From positions 1,095,001-1,159,000 of the forward strand of contig NZ_OY776414.1 in NCBI RefSeq assembly GCF_963675585.1: 64,000 nt of DNA, in the 5' to 3' direction. Positions 8,707 to 17,221 of the stretch are shown here, in pieces. Below the pieces are notes generated by a model that saw only the letters and a program-made list of their open reading frames with translations, was not told the origin of the DNA and searched no databases. Position 1 is the stretch's first letter; each line of letters starts with the position of its first letter. Source of the stretch: an uncultured Draconibacterium sp. Its GTDB lineage: Bacteria; Bacteroidota; Bacteroidia; Bacteroidales; Prolixibacteraceae. The position numbers and the translations under genes are program-made.

Positions 8707-9576
8707 TTAATTGGTTAAATTATTGAGTACTTTCTGTATCAGCTTTTTCATCTCAGTTCTGTAATTTTCGTTTGCGGTTAGGGTAACACGGTTGGCAATA
8801 ATCAAACACACCGTTAAAGCACGGTGACCAAGCATTTTGGATAAACCATAAATTGCCGAACTTTCCATTTCAAAATTTGTGATTCGTAAATTGTTGTATT
8901 TAAACGATTCAATTTGTGCATTCAAATCAGGAAATGCCAGTGGCAAGCGAAGTTCTCTTCCTTGTGGTGCGTAAAAGCCCGGAGCCGAGATGGTTACACC
9001 CATTTTGAAATCTTCTGTTTTGAATTTTTCAAGCAATTCATCCGAAGCATTCACCGTGTATGGTGCTGCCAGTAATGGACTCCAGTTGGTATATTTTGTA
9101 AACGCCTGCTCAAATTCCATATCGCAAAACTGTTCGCGGTTGGCATAAAAGTTTAATAGCCCGTCAAATCCAATTGATTTTTGAGAAACCACAAATGAGT
9201 TAACCGCTAAGTCGGTTTGTAATCCTCCCGAAGTACCTATACGAACAATATTCAGCACTTTGTGCTCCTGCTTTTTTTCGCGCAATTGAAGGTCAATATT
9301 TGCCAAAGCATCCAACTCGTTTACAACAATGTCTATATTGTCGGTGCCTATTCCGGTTGAAATAACCGTGATTTTATGTTTGTTAAACCATCCTGTAATT
9401 GTTTTAAATTCACGGTTTTGAGTTGTGAATTCAATCTTGTCGAAATACGTGGAAATGGTATCTACGCGTGCCGGATCGCCCACAAGAATTATTTTATCTG
9501 AAATATTTTCCGGTTTTAGGTGTAAGTGGAAAATTGAACCGTCATCGTTTAATATTAACTCAGAATGTTTAATCAT
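8707..9576 (-). CDS. Nucleoside phosphorylase (PNP/UDP family)
   Basis: This 289-residue protein carries the hexameric PNP/uridine phosphorylase signatures: VGDPARV (residues 32-38) for phosphate, STGIGTDN, RIGTSGG, and NFEMESSAIYGL near residue 235 for ribose binding. Such enzymes split nucleosides with phosphate to base and ribose-1-phosphate. It is closest in feel to the Bacteroidota uridine-phosphorylase-like group; base specificity cannot be read from sequence. It is the first gene of a two-gene minus-strand unit with the SirB1-like gene. Confidence 0.85.
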   Translation of the reverse strand: MIKHSELILNDDGSIFHLHLKPENISDKIILVGDPARVDTISTYFDKIEFTTQNREFKTITGWFNKHKITVISTGIGTDNIDIVVNELDALANIDLQLREKKQEHKVLNIVRIGTSGGLQTDLAVNSFVVSQKSIGFDGLLNFYANREQFCDMEFEQAFTKYTNWSPLLAAPYTVNASDELLEKFKTEDFKMGVTISAPGFYAPQGRELRLPLAFPDLNAQIESFKYNNLRITNFEMESSAIYGLSKMLGHRALTVCLIIANRVTLTANENYRTEMKKLIQKVLNNLTN

Positions 9577-9596
9577 AGTTTTGCTTTAGAATGAAC

Positions 9597-9604
9597 CAAA
9601 ACTA
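9597..9604 (-). promoter_or_regulatory. -7 box TAGTTTTG of the nucleoside phosphorylase gene
   Basis: TAGTTTTG on the minus strand fits TAnnTTTG and lies 20 bp upstream of the ATG at 9576. No clear -33 partner was found. Confidence 0.4.
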
Positions 9605-9782
9605 TTCAAAATTAGATGAATAGCCAATTCTGCTGCGCAAAACATATAAACATGTAGGGTGATGAAAATTTGCAGAATATGATATTTTGTTAAAAACAAT
9701 AAATATGTTAAATAGAATTAGTATTGTTATGCACAATTCGAATGATTATCGAATTAAAATAAGGAATAATGACTGAATTTTA

Positions 9783-9790
9783 TATTTTTG
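9783..9790 (+). promoter_or_regulatory. -7 box TATTTTTG of the repeat/GH16-like gene
   Basis: TATTTTTG fits TAnnTTTG and lies 28 bp before the ATG at 9819. The sequence is very AT-rich here, so a chance match is possible. Confidence 0.35.
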
Positions 9791-9818
9791 ATATTTATAC
9801 GAATCTAAGAACAAACCG

Positions 9819-11642
9819 ATGTCATTTAAAATTTTCTCACTTCAATTAACAGGTAAAATAAAACCTGTAAGCACCATTGAAAACCGAAGGAAAGAACTAG
9901 CCAATGATTATGCCGAGTTTCAGCAGACTGAAGCATCTGAAGAATTAAAGGCTTTTTTGGAGTTGGACAGCTGGATAAACTCGGATGAGTTTAAGAAAAA
10001 GAAAAAGGAAATTGAAAGCTTAAAGTTTGCTGGAAGCCTTGAAGAAAATCAGTTAAAAGAATTTCAACGCCTAAAAAAATCTGCCCGAATACGGAAATAT
10101 TTCAAGCTTGCAAATTCTTCTGATCTTTCGAAATTCGAAAATGAGAAAGAGTCGCAAAAAATGGCTGATTTTTATGCGCTCTCAGAATATGTAAAAGAAG
10201 GGCAGTTCGAAAAAGAGAAGAAAGAAATTCAGAGTCAGGTGTTTAAAGGTTCGGTAGAGGAGAAGCACTGGCTGGATTTCCGTCGTTTGGATAAATCGGC
10301 GGCATTTCGCGCTTACAATGAATTGGAAGGTTCGGAGAAACTCAAAAAGCACCTGGCTCTTGAACAAACAGATAAGTTTAAGAAATACAATCGGCTAAAA
10401 AATGTATCGGAGCAAGATAAGGAAAGTAAAAAGGAGTTTACTTTGCTAAAAAGAGATGCTGAGATAAAAGCCTATTTCAGGTTCGAAAAATCAAAAAAAC
10501 TTAAGCTGTACCACGAGACAGTTGGTAGCCATGATTTAACAAAGTACAATGAATTAAAAGAATACATCAGCACTGATGCATATAAAAAACAGGAAGTCTT
10601 TTTAAAAGACAAAAAGAAGTTTGAGAAAAGTGAAGCCTACAAAAAGCAGCAGGAGTATAAAAAACTTGCAGCTGACAGCCTGGTTAAATTCATTTTAAAA
10701 TTTGAAAAATCGGCAGCGTACAAAAACTACCTCGATGTAAAAGACTCGTTTGATTTAAAACGATATTTCGAGTTGGAAAAAATTATTGATTCGGATGAAT
10801 TTAAACAGCAGAAAGTTTGGCTGGAGGATAAAAAGCGCTGGGAAAAGACAGAAGAGTTTAAAAAAAAGCAGCAACATAAACAAGAACAAGCCAAGCCTGA
10901 ATTTGTAAAATACTTTAAATACCAGAAGTCGAATGATTTTGATTTTTTGAAGAATTGGGAAGTAGTTTTCGAGGACGATTTTACAGGAAAAGAATTGGAT
11001 TCGACACGTTGGAGCACAAGCAGTGCAGCGGCAGAAAAGTTGCTTGGCGAAAATTATGCGCTACCCGGTGACTTAAATATTTTTACAAACGGTAAAAATT
11101 TACTGACTGGAAAAGGACTGTCGATAAGTGTGAAAAAGGAAAAGAGCACCGGGAAAGTATGGCAAATGCCGGCTGGTTTTGTGCCAACCGAATTTGAATA
11201 TACATCGGGTTTGATAACCACAGGCTCGAAATTTGTGATGGAAGACGGTATTTTGGAAGCTAAGCTGACATTTAATCCTGTTAAGCAAGTGGCAAGTTCG
11301 TTTTATCTGGCAGGTGACGAAACAGCTCCCCGATTGAATTTATTGGAAATGGGTGCAAAAAATAATGTGGGTATCTCAACGCTCAATGGAAAAGGAAAAA
11401 TTGAAAATTCGGGTTTAGATATTTTGAATCTGAAAAAAGGATCGTATATAGTAAGTTTGGAGAAGAGTGGAGCCTCGTTTACATGGAAAATAAATGAGAC
11501 CGAAATTTGGCAACAAAACAACAGCGAGTTAAATAAACCACTTCAACTAAATGCTTCCAGCTTGGTTATCGAAGAGTTATCCGGATCGCAAATACCGGTA
11601 AATTTTCAGATAGAATGGGTAAAATGCTATCGTAAAAAATGA
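9819..11642 (+). CDS. Charged helical-repeat protein fused to a degenerate GH16-like domain
   Basis: The first 375 residues are a highly charged Lys/Glu/Phe/Tyr-rich helical array. Related segments recur, for example LDSWINSDEFKKKKKEI (49-65), LSEYVKEGQFEKEKKEI (121-137), LKEYISTDAYKKQE (246-259) and LEKIIDSDEFKQQKVWL (319-335). Residues 380-607 look like a GH16/concanavalin-type beta-sandwich: FEDDFTGKELDSTRW, then SGLITTGSKFVMEDGILEAKL. At the GH16 active site, where ExDxxE is expected, I read LLEMGAKNN with Glu510 but no Asp or second Glu, so hydrolysis is unlikely. No signal peptide is visible, so the protein is probably cytoplasmic. Its stop overlaps the PAS gene start (ATGA). Confidence 0.7.
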   Translation: MSFKIFSLQLTGKIKPVSTIENRRKELANDYAEFQQTEASEELKAFLELDSWINSDEFKKKKKEIESLKFAGSLEENQLKEFQRLKKSARIRKYFKLANSSDLSKFENEKESQKMADFYALSEYVKEGQFEKEKKEIQSQVFKGSVEEKHWLDFRRLDKSAAFRAYNELEGSEKLKKHLALEQTDKFKKYNRLKNVSEQDKESKKEFTLLKRDAEIKAYFRFEKSKKLKLYHETVGSHDLTKYNELKEYISTDAYKKQEVFLKDKKKFEKSEAYKKQQEYKKLAADSLVKFILKFEKSAAYKNYLDVKDSFDLKRYFELEKIIDSDEFKQQKVWLEDKKRWEKTEEFKKKQQHKQEQAKPEFVKYFKYQKSNDFDFLKNWEVVFEDDFTGKELDSTRWSTSSAAAEKLLGENYALPGDLNIFTNGKNLLTGKGLSISVKKEKSTGKVWQMPAGFVPTEFEYTSGLITTGSKFVMEDGILEAKLTFNPVKQVASSFYLAGDETAPRLNLLEMGAKNNVGISTLNGKGKIENSGLDILNLKKGSYIVSLEKSGASFTWKINETEIWQQNNSELNKPLQLNASSLVIEELSGSQIPVNFQIEWVKCYRKK

Positions 11643-11992
11643 AGCTGGAAGGAGTTGACGTAAACTGGGTTGATGAATTTGACGGAGCTGTTACGGTTTG
11701 CGATTTGGAAGGAATTATTGTTTACATGAATCAATTCTCGATTCGTCAGTTTGCAAAGTATGGCGGCGAGAAACTTCTGGGAACAAATCTGCTTGATTGC
11801 CATCCTGAACCTTCAAAAACCAAGCTCAAAGAAATGCTTGCTCAGCCGCTTGAAAATATGTATACCACAGAAAAGGAGGGTGTTAAAAAGATCATTGTTC
11901 AAAAACCATGGCTAAGAAATGGTAAATTCTCAGGGGTGGTTGAAATTTCATTCCAACTGGATGAAAATATGCCACACTTTATACGTAAATAG
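11639..11992 (+). CDS. Single-domain PAS protein
   Basis: The 117-residue protein is one PAS fold: DEFDGAVTVCDLEGIIVYMN at residues 12-31, then FAKYGGEKLLGTNLLDCHP and a GVVEISFQ beta-hairpin end. There is no output domain. The LLDCHPEPSKTKLKEML segment is shared by stand-alone PAS proteins of Bacteroidota and Firmicutes. The start overlaps the stop of the repeat/GH16-like gene by 4 bp, so translation is coupled and the two proteins likely work together. Ligand or cofactor is unknown. Confidence 0.75.
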   Translation: MKLEGVDVNWVDEFDGAVTVCDLEGIIVYMNQFSIRQFAKYGGEKLLGTNLLDCHPEPSKTKLKEMLAQPLENMYTTEKEGVKKIIVQKPWLRNGKFSGVVEISFQLDENMPHFIRK

Positions 11993-12019
11993 CTGAACAC
12001 GCTCAGGAATTATCCTTCT

Positions 12020-14311
12020 TTATAAACCTCTTTTGTTAAAAAGAATGTACCCAAAATTTAAGGTCAAATAGAGGTTGCTGTTTTCTTTTTCGTAGTAGTT
12101 TAGCGATAAACTCACTGGGCCAATTCCGGTTTGATATACCAGAGAAGCCATTCCCTGCAGGTAATAATTATCAATGAATTCGGTGCTTTCAACAGCAGTT
12201 AGGTCGCTCGTTGGTAAAGCTTCATAAATGGGAACAAAACCATAACCTTCAATACGCAAATGCATTGCCTGATTAAAATTAAAAATGGCTTTTAAACCTC
12301 CTGCAAAATAGTTATTTGCATGAAAGTGGCTTATAAACAGCGATTTGCTGTGAGGTGTTGGCGCAAAACCCGGAGCCGACAACATACTTGCCCGATAGTT
12401 TTGAAAAAAATCTTTACTGCTTAAAACTCCTTCGACGTGTGTTCCCAAAGTAATATTTTTCGATAATTTGTAATGACGCAAGGAGTAGGCTTGCAACTGA
12501 AAATAATTATGGTTTGTTTCCTTTTTTATTCGACTTTGGGCTGTACTTCCCGGAACATGGTTTTCCTGGCCAACCACATATTTTAAATTAATAAAGCGAA
12601 ATGCCCCTTCGGTTGCATATTGTTTGTAATTCAACGAATTGTTTTCCAATCCAACCTGGCTTACAAAAGCATCAAAAGAAGTTTTGTCGGGCGTGTCTTC
12701 CTTGTTAAATATATCAGTCTGGTAATATTCGTCAGTAGCTCCTGAATAGGCCATTCCTGCATAAAACTTGCTGTGCAAACCCATCGGGAATCCTGTTTCT
12801 AACCTGAAATTCGATTCGTCCTGTATGATATATGGAGGCCTCACATCTTCGAAAAATAACTCCGTACTCGATGAAAAATAGTCCCACCTGTTAAGTGTGA
12901 AATTTGCCGACAAATAAAAGGGGAGGCGGGTAGGATAATCAATTCTTCCACCAAATTTTACCGAACTGTAAAAACGTCCAAAATACAAGTTGGAATTTAA
13001 GGTGTAAGCACGGCTTTGGTACGAACGGAAATTAAAACTGGCAAAACCCTGGTTAATTGGTTTTGTCGAAAGGTTTCCGCCAATACTAATGTCTACTTTT
13101 TTTTCGGGCTCTACTTTTAAGTGCAGATCAAAATATCCTGTTTCAGGATTGTAGCGTGTAAGCGGCCGAATTGATTTTAAATGCTCATCAGCAATCAGTT
13201 TAAAATATTCTGTTTTTAAGGTCGATAACGAAACCACATTGTAATTGTGTTTCATGCTTTGAATAATAAATTTCCGTTGCATTGGATCGCTAACACCTTC
13301 AACCTGAATGTTCTGAAAAAATAATTGGGGCTTTTGTGCATTAAATTTTGATCGTTTTTCCTGTATTTCTTCCAGGCTTACTCTCCGGTCGATTAAATCT
13401 TTAATCTTTTCTATTGAGGCTTTGGCTGTTTTTTCACCTCGCTGCATTACCTCGTCAATCTTCTGAAAATCGAGCAGGCTGACATCGTCGAAAGTAGTTT
13501 CAAGTAATATGCCATCCTCGGGCGATATCTCAAAATCAGTTGGGCGCATTACCATGTTGGCAATTTGGGTGAGAACATCGTCCTGGTCGGCTTCTTTGGG
13601 ACCGTTTGCCACTTTATGACCAATAATAATATCGGGTTTGTAGGTTTCTTTCATTTCCCGTGTTGGAAAATTATTCAATAAACCTCCGTCAAATAGTAGG
13701 TTTCCATCAATCTCAATGGGTTTAAAATACAAGGGAACAGTCATGGAAGCACGCATGGCAGAGCCTAAATCGCCATTTCGTAACATCACCGCTTTGCTAT
13801 TGTTTACATCGGCTGCAATACAAAAATAGGGAACCATTAAATTGTCGAAATTGTAATTACAAGCCGCATTTGTCGCGGCTGTTAATTCCATAAAGGCAAA
13901 ATCCATTTGTCCTGCAGGAATGATATTGGTAGGAGGAAGAAGCTTTACCTTTTCTTCTTTTTTTGCAACACGCAATTGTATCCAGGCAGGTGTTGGTTCC
14001 GGACGTTTAAAATAGTAGCGGTATTCGCGTTGAATTTTTCCGGTCGACCAGAAATAAAAATCATCCGATTTAAAAAGTTGTTCCATTTCGTCGGGGGTGT
14101 AACCGGCGGCGTAAAGTCCACCAACAATGGCACCAATACTTGTTCCTGCAATGTAGTCAATTGGAATGTTGTTTTCTTCGAGAACCCGGATTACAGCAAT
14201 ATGCGCCATACCTTTGGCTCCACCACCACTTAGCACAAGTCCAACCGACTGTGCATTTAATTGTATGGAGATAAGTACTAATAAGCAGGTTAAAAGTAGA
14301 GTATGCTTCAT
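12020..14311 (-). CDS. Patatin-like phospholipase with C-terminal outer-membrane barrel
   Basis: A signal peptide (1-20) precedes a patatin domain: oxyanion-hole GGGAKG (29-34), nucleophile Ser58 in GTSIG, and Asp208 in DGG. The catalytic dyad is complete. Residues from about 330 onward contain a POTRA-like segment followed by repeated aromatic beta-strands ending at LTLNFGYILFNKRGL, as in an Omp85-type barrel. This layout resembles type Vd (PlpD-like) proteins, in which the barrel exposes or anchors the lipase. The substrate is probably phospholipid or lysophospholipid. The gene stands alone and converges on the PAS gene. Confidence 0.88.
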   Translation of the reverse strand: MKHTLLLTCLLVLISIQLNAQSVGLVLSGGGAKGMAHIAVIRVLEENNIPIDYIAGTSIGAIVGGLYAAGYTPDEMEQLFKSDDFYFWSTGKIQREYRYYFKRPEPTPAWIQLRVAKKEEKVKLLPPTNIIPAGQMDFAFMELTAATNAACNYNFDNLMVPYFCIAADVNNSKAVMLRNGDLGSAMRASMTVPLYFKPIEIDGNLLFDGGLLNNFPTREMKETYKPDIIIGHKVANGPKEADQDDVLTQIANMVMRPTDFEISPEDGILLETTFDDVSLLDFQKIDEVMQRGEKTAKASIEKIKDLIDRRVSLEEIQEKRSKFNAQKPQLFFQNIQVEGVSDPMQRKFIIQSMKHNYNVVSLSTLKTEYFKLIADEHLKSIRPLTRYNPETGYFDLHLKVEPEKKVDISIGGNLSTKPINQGFASFNFRSYQSRAYTLNSNLYFGRFYSSVKFGGRIDYPTRLPFYLSANFTLNRWDYFSSSTELFFEDVRPPYIIQDESNFRLETGFPMGLHSKFYAGMAYSGATDEYYQTDIFNKEDTPDKTSFDAFVSQVGLENNSLNYKQYATEGAFRFINLKYVVGQENHVPGSTAQSRIKKETNHNYFQLQAYSLRHYKLSKNITLGTHVEGVLSSKDFFQNYRASMLSAPGFAPTPHSKSLFISHFHANNYFAGGLKAIFNFNQAMHLRIEGYGFVPIYEALPTSDLTAVESTEFIDNYYLQGMASLVYQTGIGPVSLSLNYYEKENSNLYLTLNFGYILFNKRGL

Positions 14312-14586
14312 GACCAGGTTAAAACTTTCTGAACGGTACCAAATTTACAAAATTCAGAGATTGCTAAACAGTTAATTCCGAAAAAATCCAAGATAATCGG
14401 TTAAGTGTCGATTTTGCGCCTTGAATGAAGAATTGAAGTAAAAATCAGGCACTTTTAACTAAATGGCAGTAGCTGTTAAATTGTACATAACCAAAAACAA
14501 AAGAGTTGACAGGAATTCACTTTTTTAAATTTTTATCGACGAACGGAAATATGGAACTTGATTTAGTATCATAAGAAGAATATTGA

Positions 14587-14594
14587 TAGATTTG
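14587..14594 (+). promoter_or_regulatory. -7 box TAGATTTG of the esterase gene
   Basis: TAGATTTG matches TAnnTTTG and lies 27 bp before the ATG at 14622. The remaining part of the 310-bp gap (14312-14586) is AT-rich and shows no ORF, hairpin or repeat that I can support. Confidence 0.45.
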
Positions 14595-14621
14595 TACAAG
14601 AACCAAAATATAACCTGAATC

Positions 14622-15485
14622 ATGAAAAATGCAATTCTTCTTTTTATCCTATTAGTTTTTGGAACCGTGGCATCTGCCCAACACGGGAAAGTTTTCGAAT
14701 CGCTTGAGTTTAAAAGTAATCTGGTACATTATCCTGTTGAATATTCGATTTACCTGCCACCGGATTATTACACTTCAGAACGCAGTTATCCGGTTCTGTA
14801 TTTGCTGCATGGATACTCTGATGACGAAACCGGCTGGATTCAGTTTGGTGAAGCCAACCGAATTTCAGACGAAGGAATTGCAAATGGCGATTTCCCTCCT
14901 TGTATAATTGTAATGCCCGATGGGAAAGTTTCGTGGTACATTAACAGTGCCGATGGCAACGATCCCTGGGAAGATATGTTTATTCAGGAGTTTATTCCAT
15001 TTATTGAGAAAGAATATCGAATCAGATCGAAGAAAGAGTTCAGAGCGATTGCAGGACTTTCGATGGGAGGAAATGGTTCGTTGTTACTTGCCATGCGCAA
15101 TCCCGATTTATTTACGTCGTGTGTGGCAATGAGTGCAGGTACATTCACCGATGAAGAAAGTATTGCAAACGACCAATACGATGCTTATTTCAAGAATATT
15201 TATGGTGCAAAACCCAAAAACGATGTAAGTGAACATTGGAAAGCAAACAGTCCCTTGCATTTACTCGATAGTGTTGATATCAAAAAATTAAAATCGATAC
15301 GATGGTACATTGATTGTGGTGATGATGATTTTTTATACAAAGGAAATTCTGCTTTACATGTAAAAATGCGAAACCTTGAAATTCCTCACCAGTACCGGGT
15401 TCGGAATGGAGGCCATGAATGGAGTTACTGGCGCACCGGATTATTTGATGGTTTAAAATTTATTGCCGACGATTTTCATCGTTAG
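14622..15485 (+). CDS. Secreted esterase-D-type alpha/beta hydrolase
   Basis: A clean signal peptide (1-19) precedes an esterase domain of PF00756 type. The nucleophile is Ser147 in GLSMGG, the acid is probably Asp235 or Asp236 in CGDDDF, and the base is His265 in GGHEW. YLPPDYY and LYLLHGYSDDE are the usual N-terminal strand and oxyanion regions. Relatives remove acyl groups such as acetate or ferulate from plant polysaccharides, or act on small esters; the substrate here is open. The next gene starts 38 bp downstream on the same strand and is also secreted. Confidence 0.85.
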   Translation: MKNAILLFILLVFGTVASAQHGKVFESLEFKSNLVHYPVEYSIYLPPDYYTSERSYPVLYLLHGYSDDETGWIQFGEANRISDEGIANGDFPPCIIVMPDGKVSWYINSADGNDPWEDMFIQEFIPFIEKEYRIRSKKEFRAIAGLSMGGNGSLLLAMRNPDLFTSCVAMSAGTFTDEESIANDQYDAYFKNIYGAKPKNDVSEHWKANSPLHLLDSVDIKKLKSIRWYIDCGDDDFLYKGNSALHVKMRNLEIPHQYRVRNGGHEWSYWRTGLFDGLKFIADDFHR

Positions 15486-15523
15486 GAGTTGTACTTTGAT
15501 GAATTGTTATAGAAAACAGAGAA

Positions 15524-16984
15524 TTGAAACAGTCTTTAGAAAATAGAAACCCTGTAGTTTTTTTGTGTTCAAACATAGCTTCTGAAACCCAAAAAAGACA
15601 ATTGCTATGGTTTTGCAAGCTATTTGTACTTGTAGGGTTTATCGGATTTCCGGGCGTGCTGTTTGCACAACAAAATGCCGGATTTAATTGGGGAAATACA
15701 AGCTACTTGAATATGAATGTTGGCGATAGCATTGAATACAATTCGCTTATAATTAAAGTGCTGGAACTCGACAATCACTTCAATAAAATAAGTATTGGCA
15801 ACGATACTGTGTGGATTAAGGTAAGCCGGCGAACATTGCCAATTAATGTAAACGGAGTACGATTGTTTGTGGCAGATAACAAAAATGTACAAAACATTCA
15901 TGACGATAATAATCTGCATTCTCTGCTCTTTAAAGATGTGATGGTCGGTGTTTCAGAACCAAATAAAAGGATGCTTGAGTCGGATCAATATGTATTTCCA
16001 ATAAGTTTTAACGATGGATTTTTATGGAGTGCAGAAGAAGATTCGTATGTGTTTTCGTTTCAGAACAACAGCATTGGAGAGGATGAAAAATGTTGTAAAT
16101 CCTACGAAGGAATTGGCATTGACTTACAGGAGGCACGGGGCATTGAGAGACACTGGATTGTTGCGATTGAAAACAGTACCGTAGTTTGGATTGAAGATAA
16201 AAAACTGGACGAATCGGGAAAGGACGCTTGTGTTTTGTTGCAGAGTGATTCCGATTCAAGTATTTACTATTTGTACAATCATTTATACAACAAAAGTATT
16301 GAAGTAAAAGAAGGACAGAAGCTGATTAAGGGAGAATTACTTGGCACTGTATGGGGCGATGACAAGTGGGGGCATTTACAATTAGTGGTTTTAAAATCGG
16401 ATTCGATACCGGACTACACGAACAGATACGCAAATTCAATCAACTTCTTTCCACAATTTTACGAATTGTATTTTCAGCATACCTACAGTGCCAACAAATC
16501 GTTTACGCGCGGTAAAATTGATTTCGGACAACCTTCATATATAAACAGAAACCAAAAAAATACCTGTGCATTTGAAGAATATTCGGGAAAAGGTTGGGTG
16601 CTTGGAAATTGGAACATTGCCGATAAGGTTGACCACGTTGAAAAAGGGGAAGATGGAAATGCCCGTTTGCAAAAAACATTATTCGCAAATTCGGGAGCAA
16701 AAAGCACTAATCCGGAGGATTATTACGATTACCAGGTGAATGTAAAAAATGGAGTTTACCGTGTTCGGGCTAAAGTTGGCGATTTGATTTTGCCATCGTG
16801 GCAAAAAATAGATTTTGAAGGTGTGAATGCAGCTACCTATTCACTCGCGGCCGGCGAACAAAAATGGACTACTGAGAAGGTTGTAAAAGTAAGCGACAGC
16901 AAACTGAGTATCCGAATTTACATCGATTCTAAAAATAACAAAGTAGCCGGTTTAAGCGAGATCGTATTTCAACGCGCTTATTAA
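15524..16984 (+). CDS. Secreted protein with degenerate M23-like fold and C-terminal beta domain
   Basis: There is no in-frame ATG before residue 64, so the start is probably TTG at 15524. This gives an unusual 24-residue leader before a hydrophobic signal stretch ending at VLFAQ (residue 49). Residues 190-290 follow the M23/LytM pattern (YNHLYNKSIEVKEGQKLIKG, then LLGTVWG and WGHLQL), but two zinc ligands are lost: the first His is Gly196 and the HxH pair reads HLQ (His284, Gln286). Asp200 is kept. The C-terminal 90 residues are a beta-sandwich-like module, perhaps carbohydrate-binding. A non-catalytic wall- or glycan-binding role is my inference. Confidence 0.65.
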   Translation: MKQSLENRNPVVFLCSNIASETQKRQLLWFCKLFVLVGFIGFPGVLFAQQNAGFNWGNTSYLNMNVGDSIEYNSLIIKVLELDNHFNKISIGNDTVWIKVSRRTLPINVNGVRLFVADNKNVQNIHDDNNLHSLLFKDVMVGVSEPNKRMLESDQYVFPISFNDGFLWSAEEDSYVFSFQNNSIGEDEKCCKSYEGIGIDLQEARGIERHWIVAIENSTVVWIEDKKLDESGKDACVLLQSDSDSSIYYLYNHLYNKSIEVKEGQKLIKGELLGTVWGDDKWGHLQLVVLKSDSIPDYTNRYANSINFFPQFYELYFQHTYSANKSFTRGKIDFGQPSYINRNQKNTCAFEEYSGKGWVLGNWNIADKVDHVEKGEDGNARLQKTLFANSGAKSTNPEDYYDYQVNVKNGVYRVRAKVGDLILPSWQKIDFEGVNAATYSLAAGEQKWTTEKVVKVSDSKLSIRIYIDSKNNKVAGLSEIVFQRAY

Positions 16985-17015
16985 TTTCTGAAAATTACGG
17001 TTTAAGACGAATCTT

Positions 17016-17036
17016 TTCAAATCCAGCGGATTTGAA
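17016..17036. repeat. Perfect 9-bp inverted repeat with AGC loop
   Basis: TTCAAATCC (17016-17024) and GGATTTGAA (17028-17036) pair perfectly around a 3-nt loop. It is the first of four closely spaced inverted repeats between convergent genes. Confidence 0.75.
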
Positions 17037-17067
17037 TGTCTACAAAAAGGGCTGTGAATTTATCGTA

Positions 17068-17095
17068 CGACCCCAGACGGGGTCGGGTAATTTTT
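17068..17095 (+). terminator. GC-rich hairpin with T-run after the 15524 gene
   Basis: CGACCCC (17068-17074) pairs with GGGGTCG (17079-17085) around AGAC. A T-run follows at 17091-17095, five bases after the stem. It could end transcription from the plus-strand gene, though it also fits the REP-like cluster here. Confidence 0.5.
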
Positions 17096-17118
17096 AATTT
17101 GAAACGTTTATAAATATG

Positions 17119-17135
17119 TGATGCCGCCGGCATCA
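17119..17135. repeat. 17-bp palindrome with GC-rich core
   Basis: TGATGCCG and CGGCATCA pair perfectly around a single central C. Such tight GC-rich palindromes in AT-rich gaps resemble REP elements. No T-run follows on either strand. Confidence 0.65.
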
Positions 17136-17147
17136 TATTCATTCAAA

Positions 17148-17176
17148 TAAAGAGTAAGTTTAAACATTACTCTTTA
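17148..17176 (-). terminator. 10-bp A/T-rich hairpin after the MBL-fold gene
   Basis: Bases 17148-17157 and 17167-17176 pair perfectly (TAAAGAGTAA with its complement) around a 9-nt loop. It lies 45 bp beyond the stop of the minus-strand MBL gene. Only three T follow, so termination is possible but weak. Confidence 0.45.
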
Positions 17177-17221
17177 ATCAAGATTGATTTGCGGAGTTTG
17201 TCATACCAAAATTTCTAACGA

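Noticed and set aside
10981-11642. Active GH16 laminarinase
   Set aside because: The ExDxxE catalytic motif is missing and no export signal is present.
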